From: Streptomyces albofaciens JCM 4342
GTDB lineage: Bacteria; Actinomycetota; Actinomycetes; Streptomycetales; Streptomycetaceae
Direction: 5' to 3'
Assembly: GCF_008634025.1 (NCBI RefSeq)
Contig: NZ_PDCM01000001.1
Coordinates: forward strand, 4,062,501 to 4,126,500
DNA: 64,000 bases
This document shows positions 37,453 to 45,141 of this stretch, in pieces. The notes beneath the pieces were generated by a model. It did no database searches and was not told where the DNA came from. It saw nothing but the letters and a program-made list of their open reading frames with translations. A program made the translations under genes and the position numbers. How positions within the stretch are numbered: position 1 is the first letter of the stretch; every line of letters starts with the position of its first letter.

Positions 37453-38109
37453 GTGGATCTCTTCTCACGCTCTTGGACAGCGCTGCGCACCGCGGTCGCC
37501 GAGCTTTCGGACGAGGACTTCGCGCGGCCTTCGGGCTGCGCCGGCTGGCTCGTACGGGACCTGGTGTGCCACCTGATCATCGACGCCCAGGACGTCCTGA
37601 TCACCCTCGTCACCCCCGCCGATACGGAGCCGACCCGCGACGCCGTGACCTACTGGGAGGTCGCCGAGGCACCGCCGACCGGTGACGACCCGCTCGACGC
37701 GCTGATCGTCCGCCTGGCCGCCGCGTACGAGGATCCGGGACTGCTCAAATTCCACCTGGACGACCTCGGTTCCGCCGCCGGCCGCGCCGCCGAACTCGCT
37801 GACCCCGCGGTCCGGGTCGGCACCCGCGACGTGGTCCTCACCGCAGGCGACTACCTCTCCGCGTACGTCCTGGAATGGACCCTGCACCACCTCGACCTGA
37901 TCGCGCACCTCCCGAACGCGGCGGAACCACCCGCCCAGGGCCTCGCCCGTACCCGGGAGATGCTGGAGAAGATCGCCGGCACCGCCTTCCCCGCGTCGTT
38001 CACCGACAAGGACGCGCTGCTGATCGGCACCGGGCGGCGCGCACCGACCGCAGCGGAGAAGGCCGAACTGGGAGAGCTGGCCGCGAGGCTTCCGTTCGTC
38101 ATCGGGTGA
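37453..38109 (+). CDS. maleylpyruvate isomerase-like (MDMPI/DinB) protein
   Basis: 218 aa with the four-helix MDMPI_N/DinB fold used by mycothiol-dependent enzymes. The start LFSRSWTALRTAVAEL, the CAGWLVRDLVCHL segment with His, and VLEWTLHHLDLIAHL with further His residues give the three likely metal-binding histidines. The specific reaction is unknown; many family members act in thiol-dependent detoxification or isomerisation. The GTG start has no ribosome site and may be leaderless. A strong terminator follows. Confidence 0.75.
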   Translation: MDLFSRSWTALRTAVAELSDEDFARPSGCAGWLVRDLVCHLIIDAQDVLITLVTPADTEPTRDAVTYWEVAEAPPTGDDPLDALIVRLAAAYEDPGLLKFHLDDLGSAAGRAAELADPAVRVGTRDVVLTAGDYLSAYVLEWTLHHLDLIAHLPNAAEPPAQGLARTREMLEKIAGTAFPASFTDKDALLIGTGRRAPTAAEKAELGELAARLPFVIG

Positions 38110-38136
38110 TCGGGCTCTCCGGCCGATCGTTGGCAT

Positions 38137-38172
38137 GGCTCCTCCCTCGTGCCGGGGTACGAGGGAGGAGCC
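38137..38172. terminator. perfect 14-bp hairpin terminator
   Basis: GGCTCCTCCCTCGT (38137-38150) pairs with ACGAGGGAGGAGCC (38159-38172) around an 8-base loop, shortly after the MDMPI-like gene. Confidence 0.8.
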
Positions 38173-38307
38173 GAGCCCCGTAAGGCTGACGATCCGTCCC
38201 CAGGCACCGCTAATCAAGCTTGACTAGTGCTTGTCCTGTCGCGTACTTTCTTCTTCGCGCAGCCATGTCTGATGGGTGCGCAGCCGAGGACTTGAGGAGA
38301 AGTTCGC

Positions 38308-38736
38308 GTGACCTTTCTGCCTGACGCCGGGTACGTGCCGACCGATGAGGACCGTGCGAGCCTGGATGCCTGGTTCGCGGAGTACGACGCGCAGAGCGCC
38401 AAGCGGAACGTCGAGCGCATGGCGGAGATGGCGGTGTTTCCGCTGAATCTCGTGAGCGACGACGCGGCCGGCAACGGCCGCTCGGCGCAGTGGGACCGCG
38501 AACAGTACGTCGCGACGATGACGCAGGTGATGGGTGAGGGAAACGACGACATCACCTTCGAGTCCACCCGGACGCCCGTGTTCCTCTCGGCCTCGATGGT
38601 TGTGGTCTTCTCGGATTCGACCATGACCCAGGCGGGACGGACCCAGCAGCTGCGGTATGCCGACGTCCTGATCCGTCGGGACGGTGAATGGGCGTTCCAG
38701 ACCATGATCCAGAGTGGCTGGGGCGACAACCTGTAA
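38308..38736 (+). CDS. NTF2-like (SnoaL/DUF4440-type) protein
   Basis: 142-aa cone-shaped NTF2-fold protein: an N-terminal helix (DRASLDAWFAEYDAQ), a middle segment (VERMAEMAVFPLNLVSDD) and C-terminal strands (VLIRRDGEWAFQTMIQSGWGD). Such proteins are small enzymes or ligand carriers; no catalytic residues can be assigned. The GTG start has GAGGAGAAG upstream. It is monocistronic. Confidence 0.65.
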   Translation: MTFLPDAGYVPTDEDRASLDAWFAEYDAQSAKRNVERMAEMAVFPLNLVSDDAAGNGRSAQWDREQYVATMTQVMGEGNDDITFESTRTPVFLSASMVVVFSDSTMTQAGRTQQLRYADVLIRRDGEWAFQTMIQSGWGDNL

Positions 38737-38802
38737 GTCCGGGAGCCAGGGCGTCGGCACGGGCCGAGACGGATTGTCAGACCCCTCGGCTACGGTTCGG
38801 TC

Positions 38803-39173
38803 ATGGTGAACTTCGTGCTCGTCGCAGGAGCGTGGCTCGGGGCGTGGGCGTGGGACAAGGTGTTCCCGCTCCTGCGGGCGGCGGGCCACGACGCGTATCC
38901 GCTGACGCTGTCGGGCCTCGCTGACAAGCGGGGCGTAGCTGCCGACGGCGAGACGTTCGTCTCCGGCTGGCCGGACTTCCGGGGCGCGGTGGAAGCGCCG
39001 ATGGCCGAGAACGGGGGCTTCCGGGCGCCGCCGGCCCCGAGCCGATTCCGGCCGTCGCGAAGATGCTGACCAGCGAGAAGTGGCGACTGGTCGAAATGGA
39101 GACGGGGCACTGGCCGATATTCTCCGCGCCGCGCGAGCTGGCACGAATACTCCTGGACGCCGCTGAGCGGTAG
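38803..39173 (+). pseudogene. alpha/beta-hydrolase relic with internal deletion
   Basis: The N-terminus (FVLVAGAWLGAWAWDKVFPLL to LTLSGLADKRGV) is a typical start of the alpha/beta-hydrolase salicylate-esterase-like group. After about 75 residues the reading frame goes off. In another frame from about 39040 the sequence resumes as PIPAVAKMLTSEKWRLVEM followed by ETGHWPIFSAPRELARILLDA, the normal C-terminal end with the catalytic His (GHWP). The whole middle, including the nucleophile Ser, about 130-150 residues, is missing. So this is a deletion plus frameshift relic. Confidence 0.8.
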
Positions 39174-39219
39174 GCGGTGAGGGAAAGGGTGCGGGCGTAG
39201 AGCGGGAGGAGCGGCGGGG

Positions 39220-39305
39220 GAGTGGTGGGATGGCTCGGAGCGCGCGGGGGCGGAGTGGTGGGATGGTTCGGAGCGCGCGGGGCGAAGTGGTGGGGTGCTT
39301 CGGAG
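39220..39305. repeat. about 33-bp tandem repeat, three diverged copies
   Basis: Copies at 39220-39252, 39253-39284 and 39285-39305 share GAGTGGTGGGATGG followed by TTCGGAGCGCGCGGGG with small changes. It lies in the 331-bp gap between the hydrolase relic and the streptogrisin-like gene; the rest of that gap has no gene. Confidence 0.85.
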
Positions 39306-39504
39306 CGTGGGGCAGTGTAAGGGGGCGATGGGCCGGAGGTGGGGATTTCATCGCCTTACGAGGAGGGTTGAGCCGGGCCGCCACGGCCTCCGTAGAACTG
39401 GGTGCCCACCGTGCACAGGGGCCGACCGCGGTACCACGCGCTCTCTCGGCGCTCTCCGCGCTCCCTCCTGTGCTCCCCCTGCGGCCCAGCTGGAGGTCAG
39501 CGAA

Positions 39505-40728
39505 GTGAGCCACCGATACGCGAGCACGAGCCATCGACATGTCAACAAGCGGACCGGCGTCCTCGTCGGTGGCGCGGCGACCGCCCTCCTGGCGGCGGCG
39601 ATCGTGCTGCCGCAGGCCAACGCGAGCCCTGAGCGGCCGCGGTTGCCGCGTACCTTCTCCTCCGAGTCGGCCGCTCGGGTCGCAGCCTCACTGAAGGCGG
39701 ACCTCGGCGCCGACCGGACGGCGGGCTGGTACCTGGACGCCGGGAAGGGACAGCTCGTCATGAACGTCCTGTCGGCGGAGGACGCGCGGCGGGTCGAGGC
39801 GGAGGGGGCGGTGGCAAAGGTCGTACGGAACAGCATGAGCGAACTCCAGGCCGCGAGCCGTACGTTGAGCGACAGCGCGGCCATACCCGGTACCGCGTGG
39901 TCCATCGACCCCCGTACGAACCGCGTCTCGGTCACCGCCGACCGCACGGTCACCGGTGACGAGCTGGCCGCCCTCACCAAGGCGGTCGAGAAACTGGGCG
40001 GTGGTGTGGCGGGCGTGAAGCGGTCGTCGGGCGAGTTCCGGCGGTATGACGGCGGCGCCGCCGGGGGTGTGGGAAGCGGCGGCGGAGGAGACGGAGGCGG
40101 CGATGGCGGGGCCGGCGGGGGCGAGGGTGGTGCGTTGCCCGTAGGGGGCAGTGCCATCTTCGGGGGGAACGCCCGGTGTTCGCTGGGGTTCAACGTCACC
40201 GTTCAGGGCGCTCCGGCGTTTCTGACGGCCGGGCACTGCGGCAAGGGTTCCGCGACCTGGTCGGCCGATCAGGCGGGGGCGCGGCGGCTGGGCACGGTGG
40301 CCGACGCCCAGTTCCCCGAGAAGGACTTCGCCCTGGTGAAGTACGACGATCCGGCTGCCCGGCCGGAGAGCGCGGTCGATCTGCAGAACGGCAGCACACA
40401 GCGAATATCGCGGGCCGCGGAGGCCGCCGTGGGGATGCGGGTGCAGCGGACCGGCAGTACGACCGGGTTGTCGGACGGGACCGTGACCGGCTTGAACGCC
40501 ACGGTGAACTACGGCAACGGCGACATCGTCAACGGGCTGATACAGACGGACGTGTGCGCGGAGCCCGGTGACAGCGGCGGGGCGATGTTCGCCGAGGACG
40601 CCGCCGTAGGGCTGACCTCCGGCGGCAGCGGCGACTGCACACAGGGCGGGGAGACGTTCTTCCAGCCGGTCACCGAGGCCCTGGAGGCGACAGGCGCCGA
40701 GATCGGATCGTCCGGCAGCGGCAATTAG
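39505..40728 (+). CDS. streptogrisin-like secreted protease
   Basis: 407-aa exported alpha-lytic/streptogrisin-type serine protease. It has a signal peptide (KRTGVLVGGAATALLAAAIV to ANAS), a propeptide (about 50-170) of the kind that folds the enzyme, then an unusual linker of mostly Gly (about 180-210), then the protease domain. The domain carries His in FLTAGHCGKG, Asp in EKDFALVKYDD and Ser in EPGDSGGAMFA, with paired Cys residues (ARCS/GHC and VCAEP/GDC). The GTG at 39505 follows GGAGG. The Gly-rich spacer between prosegment and mature enzyme is not usual and may serve as a flexible processing site. Confidence 0.92.
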   Translation: MSHRYASTSHRHVNKRTGVLVGGAATALLAAAIVLPQANASPERPRLPRTFSSESAARVAASLKADLGADRTAGWYLDAGKGQLVMNVLSAEDARRVEAEGAVAKVVRNSMSELQAASRTLSDSAAIPGTAWSIDPRTNRVSVTADRTVTGDELAALTKAVEKLGGGVAGVKRSSGEFRRYDGGAAGGVGSGGGGDGGGDGGAGGGEGGALPVGGSAIFGGNARCSLGFNVTVQGAPAFLTAGHCGKGSATWSADQAGARRLGTVADAQFPEKDFALVKYDDPAARPESAVDLQNGSTQRISRAAEAAVGMRVQRTGSTTGLSDGTVTGLNATVNYGNGDIVNGLIQTDVCAEPGDSGGAMFAEDAAVGLTSGGSGDCTQGGETFFQPVTEALEATGAEIGSSGSGN

Positions 40729-40793
40729 CCCTGCGTTCTTCGGAAGGCGCGCTGCAAGGACGTCCGGCCGTACGAGCGCGCCGGCCCCGCGCC

Positions 40794-41330
40794 TCAGCCT
40801 CTGGCGCCGCCACCCCACCAGGCCGGGGACACGTTCAGTGCCCATACGTCACCCGCTCGGTGAGCAACCTGATCACCGTCGTCATCGTCATCGTCGTCGT
40901 CCCCATAGGGGCAGGGGTCGTCGATGACGAAGACGCGAGCACCGGACCCGGCCACGCGATAGCGGTGGATGTCCCCCGAGAGGTCCTCGGGCTCGACTGT
41001 ATACCCCAACGACAGGAGGGCTGCCTGCAATTGGGTGAACAGCACGCGTGGCGCGAACTCCCCATACCGCTTTGTAAGGGCGGCGGGCACGGAGAGGCCA
41101 TGGATCAATCGGTGGACCTGCACACTGATGCCGAAACAGGACAGAGGCCCTTCGGCATCCGAGAAAGAGAGCTCCACCAGCCCGTAATCCCGGCGTAGCA
41201 GGCCCTCGCCCGGATCATCGAGGTAGTCCGGCCCCAATGTAGTGTCCCATGCCCCTGGACCGGATCCGATGCCGGTACCCAAGACGTCGCAGTGCGTGGC
41301 GACGTGTGCGTAGAAATCCAGATCGGACAC
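40794..41330 (-). CDS. hypothetical protein with Asp run
   Basis: 178 aa, soluble, acidic. Start MSDLDFYAHVATHCDVLGTG; a mixed alpha/beta body (LLRRDYGLVELSFSDAEG, PALTKRYGEF); near the C-terminus an unbroken run of eight Asp (PYGDDDDDDDDGDQ), encoded by a GTC/ATC trinucleotide tract that could vary in length. The layout recalls small immunity-like proteins of polymorphic toxin systems, but no toxin gene is adjacent. It is convergent with the streptogrisin-like gene. Function unknown. Confidence 0.65.
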   Translation of the reverse strand: MSDLDFYAHVATHCDVLGTGIGSGPGAWDTTLGPDYLDDPGEGLLRRDYGLVELSFSDAEGPLSCFGISVQVHRLIHGLSVPAALTKRYGEFAPRVLFTQLQAALLSLGYTVEPEDLSGDIHRYRVAGSGARVFVIDDPCPYGDDDDDDDDGDQVAHRAGDVWALNVSPAWWGGGARG

Positions 41331-41532
41331 TCGTTGATCTCCTCGGGCCAGTCATATGTACAGCCGAACCCTAACGGCGGCAATGTGCACTGGCGGCAGA
41401 TATTGGAGCCGGGCGTGATCGGCCGCCACGGCCCGCCCGCCCTCGGCCCGCCGACCGGGACAGCCGGCGGCAAACCGATGAAGCACCTGAGCGGCCGGCC
41501 GTGGAGTCGGTGCCCGGCCGGCCCCTGCCTCC

Positions 41533-42423
41533 CTATCGCATCCCCAGCTCCGCCACCGCCGCCACCCCCGCCAACTCCTCCTCCGCGAACCTGGCGAAGC
41601 TCCTGGGCGGTCGGCCGGTCATGCGCTCGACCGTGTCGGTGACGCGGTCCTCCGCCCCCTCGGCGATGGAACGGTCCAAGTCGGCCAGCAGCGCGGCGAA
41701 GTCCGCGGGAACGTCGTCGGCCAGGTGGTCGCACAACTGCTGCCGGGTGAGTTTTCGGTGGGTGACGGGCCTGCCGGTGGCCTGGGTGATGATGGCGGCC
41801 ACCGTGTCGTAGCTCAGAGCCTCCGGGCCGGTGAGCACGAGGTCGGTGTCGGGCGCGGTCCGGCCGGTCAGGGCGCGTGCGGCGACGGCCGCGATGTCGT
41901 CGGCGTCCACGAAGCCGACGCGGCCGTCACCTGTCGCGGTGGCGATGACGCCGTCCGAACGGATGCTGCGGGCGTGGAGGTGTTCACCGGTGAAGTTCTG
42001 CATGAACCACGACGGCCGCAGCACGGCCCACTCGGCGAACAGTCCGGGAAGCGCGTCGTGCACCCGGCCCACCGCCGGGCCTCCCCGAGGGATCGCCGAG
42101 GAACTGAGCAGCACCGCGCGCCGCACTCCGGCCGTGCGGGCCTGGTCGAGGAAGGGCAGCATGACGGCCGCCGGATCCCGGTCCCCGACGGGCGGTACGA
42201 GGTAGAGGGCATCCACGCCGCGCAGGGCCTCGGCGTGGGTGGCCGGGTCGTACCAGTCGAAGCGGACCGGGCGGGCGCCGTTCCGCGGAGCCGCCCGGCG
42301 GCTCGCGGCCCGGACCTCGCAGCCGAGCGCGGCCAGTCGGTCCACCACCCGGCTGCCGGTGGTGCCGGAGGAGCCGATGACCAGGGTGGTGGGGCGTTGG
42401 GTCGTGGCCTGGAGTGTGGTCAT
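41533..42423 (-). CDS. NmrA-like NAD(P)-binding protein
   Basis: 296-aa atypical short-chain dehydrogenase: TLVIGSSGTTGSRVVDRL is the Rossmann start, then VRAASRR, a run to VDALYLVPPVGD, and AVLLSSSAIPRG. The usual Tyr-xxx-Lys pair is absent, as in NmrA/quinone-reductase-like sensors that bind NADP and report redox state rather than reduce a sugar. It starts 8 bases after the NTF2-like gene ends, so the two form an operon divergent from a TetR gene. Confidence 0.82.
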   Translation of the reverse strand: MTTLQATTQRPTTLVIGSSGTTGSRVVDRLAALGCEVRAASRRAAPRNGARPVRFDWYDPATHAEALRGVDALYLVPPVGDRDPAAVMLPFLDQARTAGVRRAVLLSSSAIPRGGPAVGRVHDALPGLFAEWAVLRPSWFMQNFTGEHLHARSIRSDGVIATATGDGRVGFVDADDIAAVAARALTGRTAPDTDLVLTGPEALSYDTVAAIITQATGRPVTHRKLTRQQLCDHLADDVPADFAALLADLDRSIAEGAEDRVTDTVERMTGRPPRSFARFAEEELAGVAAVAELGMR

Positions 42424-42431
42424 GAGCGTCC

Positions 42432-42980
42432 TTAGGGTGCGGTGAGTGACGATTTCGCCGCGTTCATGGAGTCCGGTACGGCGAGTGGGTTCCAGTAGTC
42501 GCGGTAGTGGGTGATGCGGCCGTTCTCGGCCGTCATGACGACGATGTACGAGAGTTCGTACGGGTCGCCGGTGGCCACGACGCGGCCGGTGGCCCGCATT
42601 TCGGCGATGACGGTGTCCGGGGCATCGGTCAGGTGGATCTTCAGGTGGGGGATGTCGCGGAGGTCGAGGTGCTCCGTGTAGTCGCCCAGGTAGTCGGCCA
42701 GCGCCGCCCGGCCCACCAACTGCGTCGGATAGCCGGGTGGCGCGAACGGGAACTCGACCAGCACGTCGTCGGCGCACAGGGCGATCCAGCCGTCCATGTC
42801 CTTGGCCAGCAGCAGACGTGTGGCGTGGTGGAACAGGTCGGCCGGGGAGAGCGGGCCGGATTGGCGGTCCGGTGCGGTGCGGTGCGACGCGGGGCGCTGC
42901 GTGGCGGGGCGCTGCCCCGACGAGACCGGTACAGGTACCGGGACGGGTGCCGGCGCGGGCGCGGGCGTGGAATCGGGCAT
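42432..42980 (-). CDS. SnoaL-like NTF2-fold protein
   Basis: 182 aa. A disordered start of Pro-Ala and Pro-Val repeats is followed by an NTF2-fold domain (LFHHATRLLLAKDMDGWIAL to HYRDYWNPLAV), the SnoaL polyketide-cyclase/isomerase-like group. First gene of a two-gene operon with the NmrA-like protein. AGAGGAAGG is 8 bases before the ATG. Two probable TetR operators lie between it and the divergent regulator. Confidence 0.75.
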   Translation of the reverse strand: MPDSTPAPAPAPVPVPVPVSSGQRPATQRPASHRTAPDRQSGPLSPADLFHHATRLLLAKDMDGWIALCADDVLVEFPFAPPGYPTQLVGRAALADYLGDYTEHLDLRDIPHLKIHLTDAPDTVIAEMRATGRVVATGDPYELSYIVVMTAENGRITHYRDYWNPLAVPDSMNAAKSSLTAP

Positions 42981-43003
42981 ACGGGAGGCCCTTCCTCTAG
43001 AAT

Positions 43004-43045
43004 GCGGACCGTGGGTCCGTTTAAAGATACGGACTGATGGTCCGC
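43004..43045. promoter_or_regulatory. two copies of a TetR-type operator
   Basis: GCGGACCGTGGGTCCGT (43004-43020) and ACGGACTGATGGTCCGC (43029-43045) are inverted repeats of the form CGGACc-TgGGTCCG, 25 bp apart centre to centre. They fill the gap between the divergent NTF2-like and TetR genes and probably bind that TetR protein to control both directions. Confidence 0.7.
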
Positions 43046-43060
43046 TTAGCAAGGGGTGAC

Positions 43061-43660
43061 GTGGTGACCAGCGAGAAGGCCATGCGCGCACGCAAGGAAC
43101 GCGTGGATGCCGTACGCAACCGGGAGGCCGTACTGGCCGCCGCCGACGACCTCTTCGCCCGCAGCGACAGCCCCCGTGGTGTGTCCATGGACGACGTGGC
43201 GGTGGCGGCCGGGGTGGGGAAGGGCACGCTCTTCCGCCGCTTCGGCGACCGCACCGGTCTGATCAGGGCGGTGGTCGAGGCGCGGATCGAGCCCCTGCGC
43301 CAGGCCGTCGAGGAAGGCCCGGCGCCGCTCGGGCCCGGCACACCGCCGCGCGAACGCGTCCCCGCCCTGCTCGACGCGATCCTCGAATTCAAGCTGGCCA
43401 ACCGGCACCTCTCCCTGGCGTTGGAGGAAGCCGGCAGCGGCAGCCCGTACCAGGCGGAGCATTACGGATGGTGGCACGCCACCTTGCGGCAGACCCTGGA
43501 CCGGGTCCCCGGCCACGCCGACAGCGGCTTCACCGCACATGCCCTGCTGGCCGCCACCCGCGCCGACCTCGTCGAACACCTTGTCGGTACGGAAGGGATG
43601 ACGGGCGAACGCATGCGGGCGGACCTGGCGGCGCACGTGGCCAAGGTGCTGGGCGGGTAG
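43061..43660 (+). CDS. TetR-family regulator
   Basis: 199 aa. Helix-turn-helix at about 20-65: NREAVLAAADDLFA, VSMDDVAVAAGVGKGTLFRRF. The C-terminal domain ends AHALLAATRADLVEHLV. Start: GTG at 43061 (or 43064) after AAGGGG; the in-frame ATG at 43037 lies inside an operator copy and is unlikely. It probably represses itself and the adjacent NTF2/NmrA operon. Downstream are 9-bp repeats rather than a clear terminator. Confidence 0.88.
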   Translation: MVTSEKAMRARKERVDAVRNREAVLAAADDLFARSDSPRGVSMDDVAVAAGVGKGTLFRRFGDRTGLIRAVVEARIEPLRQAVEEGPAPLGPGTPPRERVPALLDAILEFKLANRHLSLALEEAGSGSPYQAEHYGWWHATLRQTLDRVPGHADSGFTAHALLAATRADLVEHLVGTEGMTGERMRADLAAHVAKVLGG

Positions 43661-43680
43661 CGACTGCCAGACCATACGCA

Positions 43681-43725
43681 GTCGCACGAGTCGCACGAGT
43701 CGCACGAGTCGCACAAGCCGCACGC
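43681..43725. repeat. tandem 9-bp repeat
   Basis: Four exact GTCGCACGA units and one degenerate unit lie between the convergent TetR and M20 genes, followed by degenerate GCCGTACGCA-like blocks to about 43770. It sits outside coding sequence. Confidence 0.92.
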
Positions 43726-43772
43726 AGCCGTACGCAGGCCGCGCGCAAGCCGTACCGGAGCCGTACGCCCAG

Positions 43773-44990
43773 CTACCCCCGCAGGCACTCCACGGCCACC
43801 GCCGTGTGCACCGCGGCCCCCACCGCCAGCGCCGCTTCGTCGTACACGACCCGGCTGGAGTGGTTGTCGGGCACCTGGCCGGCCGTCTGACCGGGCGGGC
43901 AGGCGCCGAGGAACGCCATGGCTCCCGGAACGCGTTGCAGCACGAAGGCGAAGTCCTCCGCGCCCATGATCGGGTGCGGCAGCGGGCGGACCCGTTCCGG
44001 GCCGAGCAGGGCGGTCGCCGCGCGGGTGACCAGGCCGGTGAAGTCCGGATCGTTGTTCACCACCGGTGTGACGTCCGGCAGTTCCACGTCGGCGGTCAGG
44101 CCGTGCGCCGCCGCCACTCCGTCGGCCACCCGCAGGATGCCGTCGCGGACGGTCTTGCGGGTGGCGTCGGACAGGGTGCGGAAGGTGCCGGCGATCTCCG
44201 CCGTGTCGGGGATGATGTTGGACGCCGTGCCGGCGGTGACACGGGTGACGCTGAGCACCGCCGGCTCGAAGACATTGACCGTACGCGTCACCATCGTCTG
44301 CAGCGCCTGGACGATCTCGCAGGCCACCGGGACCGGATCGAGCCCCCGGTACGGCGCGGCGGCGTGCGCGCCCCGGCCGCGGACGGTGATCCGCAGCATG
44401 TCCGCGGCGGCCGACTGCGGGCCGGGCCGCAGGTGGACGGTGCCGGACGGGTGCCGGGTGGTGATGTGCAGGGCGAACGCCGCGTCCACCCGGCGGCCCT
44501 CCGGCGTCTCCAGCACCCCGTCCTCGATCATGGGCAGGGCGCCCTCGCAGATCTCTTCGGCGGGTTGGAACATGAACACCACCCGGCCCGTCAGCCGCTC
44601 CCTGCGCGCGGCGAGCAGCCGGGCCGCGCCGAGCAGCATGGCGGTGTGCGTGTCGTGCCCGCAGGCGTGCATGACACCCGGCGTGGCGGAGGCGAAGTCG
44701 AGTCCGGTCTCCTCGGTCTGCGGCAGCGCGTCCATGTCGGCGCGCAGCAGGATCGTCGGACCGGGCCGCGCGCCGGTCAGCGTGGCGGTGACCGAGGAGA
44801 GCCGGTCGCCCGGGACGACGGACAGCGGCAGGCCGGACAGTTCGCGCAGCACGGTCTGCTGGGTGCGGGGCAGGGTGGTGCCCAGTTCCGGCGCGTGGTG
44901 GATCTCGCGGCGCACGGCGGTGATCCGCGGCAGGAGCCGCCGGGCGTCTTCGAGGAGCGTGCTGTCGCGGTCGTCTCCCATGGGACCCAT
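43773..44990 (-). CDS. M20-family amidohydrolase
   Basis: 405-aa zinc metallo-amidohydrolase of the M20D group (hippurate/N-acyl amino acid hydrolases). Metal and catalytic motifs: DMDALPQTEE, ACGHDTHTAM, QPAEEICEG and, late, HPIMGAEDFAFVL. It cleaves an N-acyl or amide bond on an amino acid. It lies at the 3' end of the SbnA/SbnB gene set on the same strand, 151 bases after the transporter gene. It may deprotect a biosynthetic intermediate or handle the final product. The start ATG at 44990 has only a weak ribosome site; the ATG 9 bases later is an alternative. Confidence 0.9.
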   Translation of the reverse strand: MGPMGDDRDSTLLEDARRLLPRITAVRREIHHAPELGTTLPRTQQTVLRELSGLPLSVVPGDRLSSVTATLTGARPGPTILLRADMDALPQTEETGLDFASATPGVMHACGHDTHTAMLLGAARLLAARRERLTGRVVFMFQPAEEICEGALPMIEDGVLETPEGRRVDAAFALHITTRHPSGTVHLRPGPQSAAADMLRITVRGRGAHAAAPYRGLDPVPVACEIVQALQTMVTRTVNVFEPAVLSVTRVTAGTASNIIPDTAEIAGTFRTLSDATRKTVRDGILRVADGVAAAHGLTADVELPDVTPVVNNDPDFTGLVTRAATALLGPERVRPLPHPIMGAEDFAFVLQRVPGAMAFLGACPPGQTAGQVPDNHSSRVVYDEAALAVGAAVHTAVAVECLRG

Positions 44991-45141
44991 GATGAGATCG
45001 CGGCGCCCTTACGGCCAGAGGGCCCCGCGGGCCAGGGCTGCGGCCGGGGGTGCGGGTGCACGACGGGTGCGCGCGGGCCGTACGTACGCCCGTACGCACC
45101 CGCATGCCCACGCACTCGCATGCCCCGCGCACCCCGGTGCG

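Noticed and set aside
43681..43725. Possible CRISPR array
   Set aside because: Units are 9 bp, contiguous, with no spacers and no cas genes.
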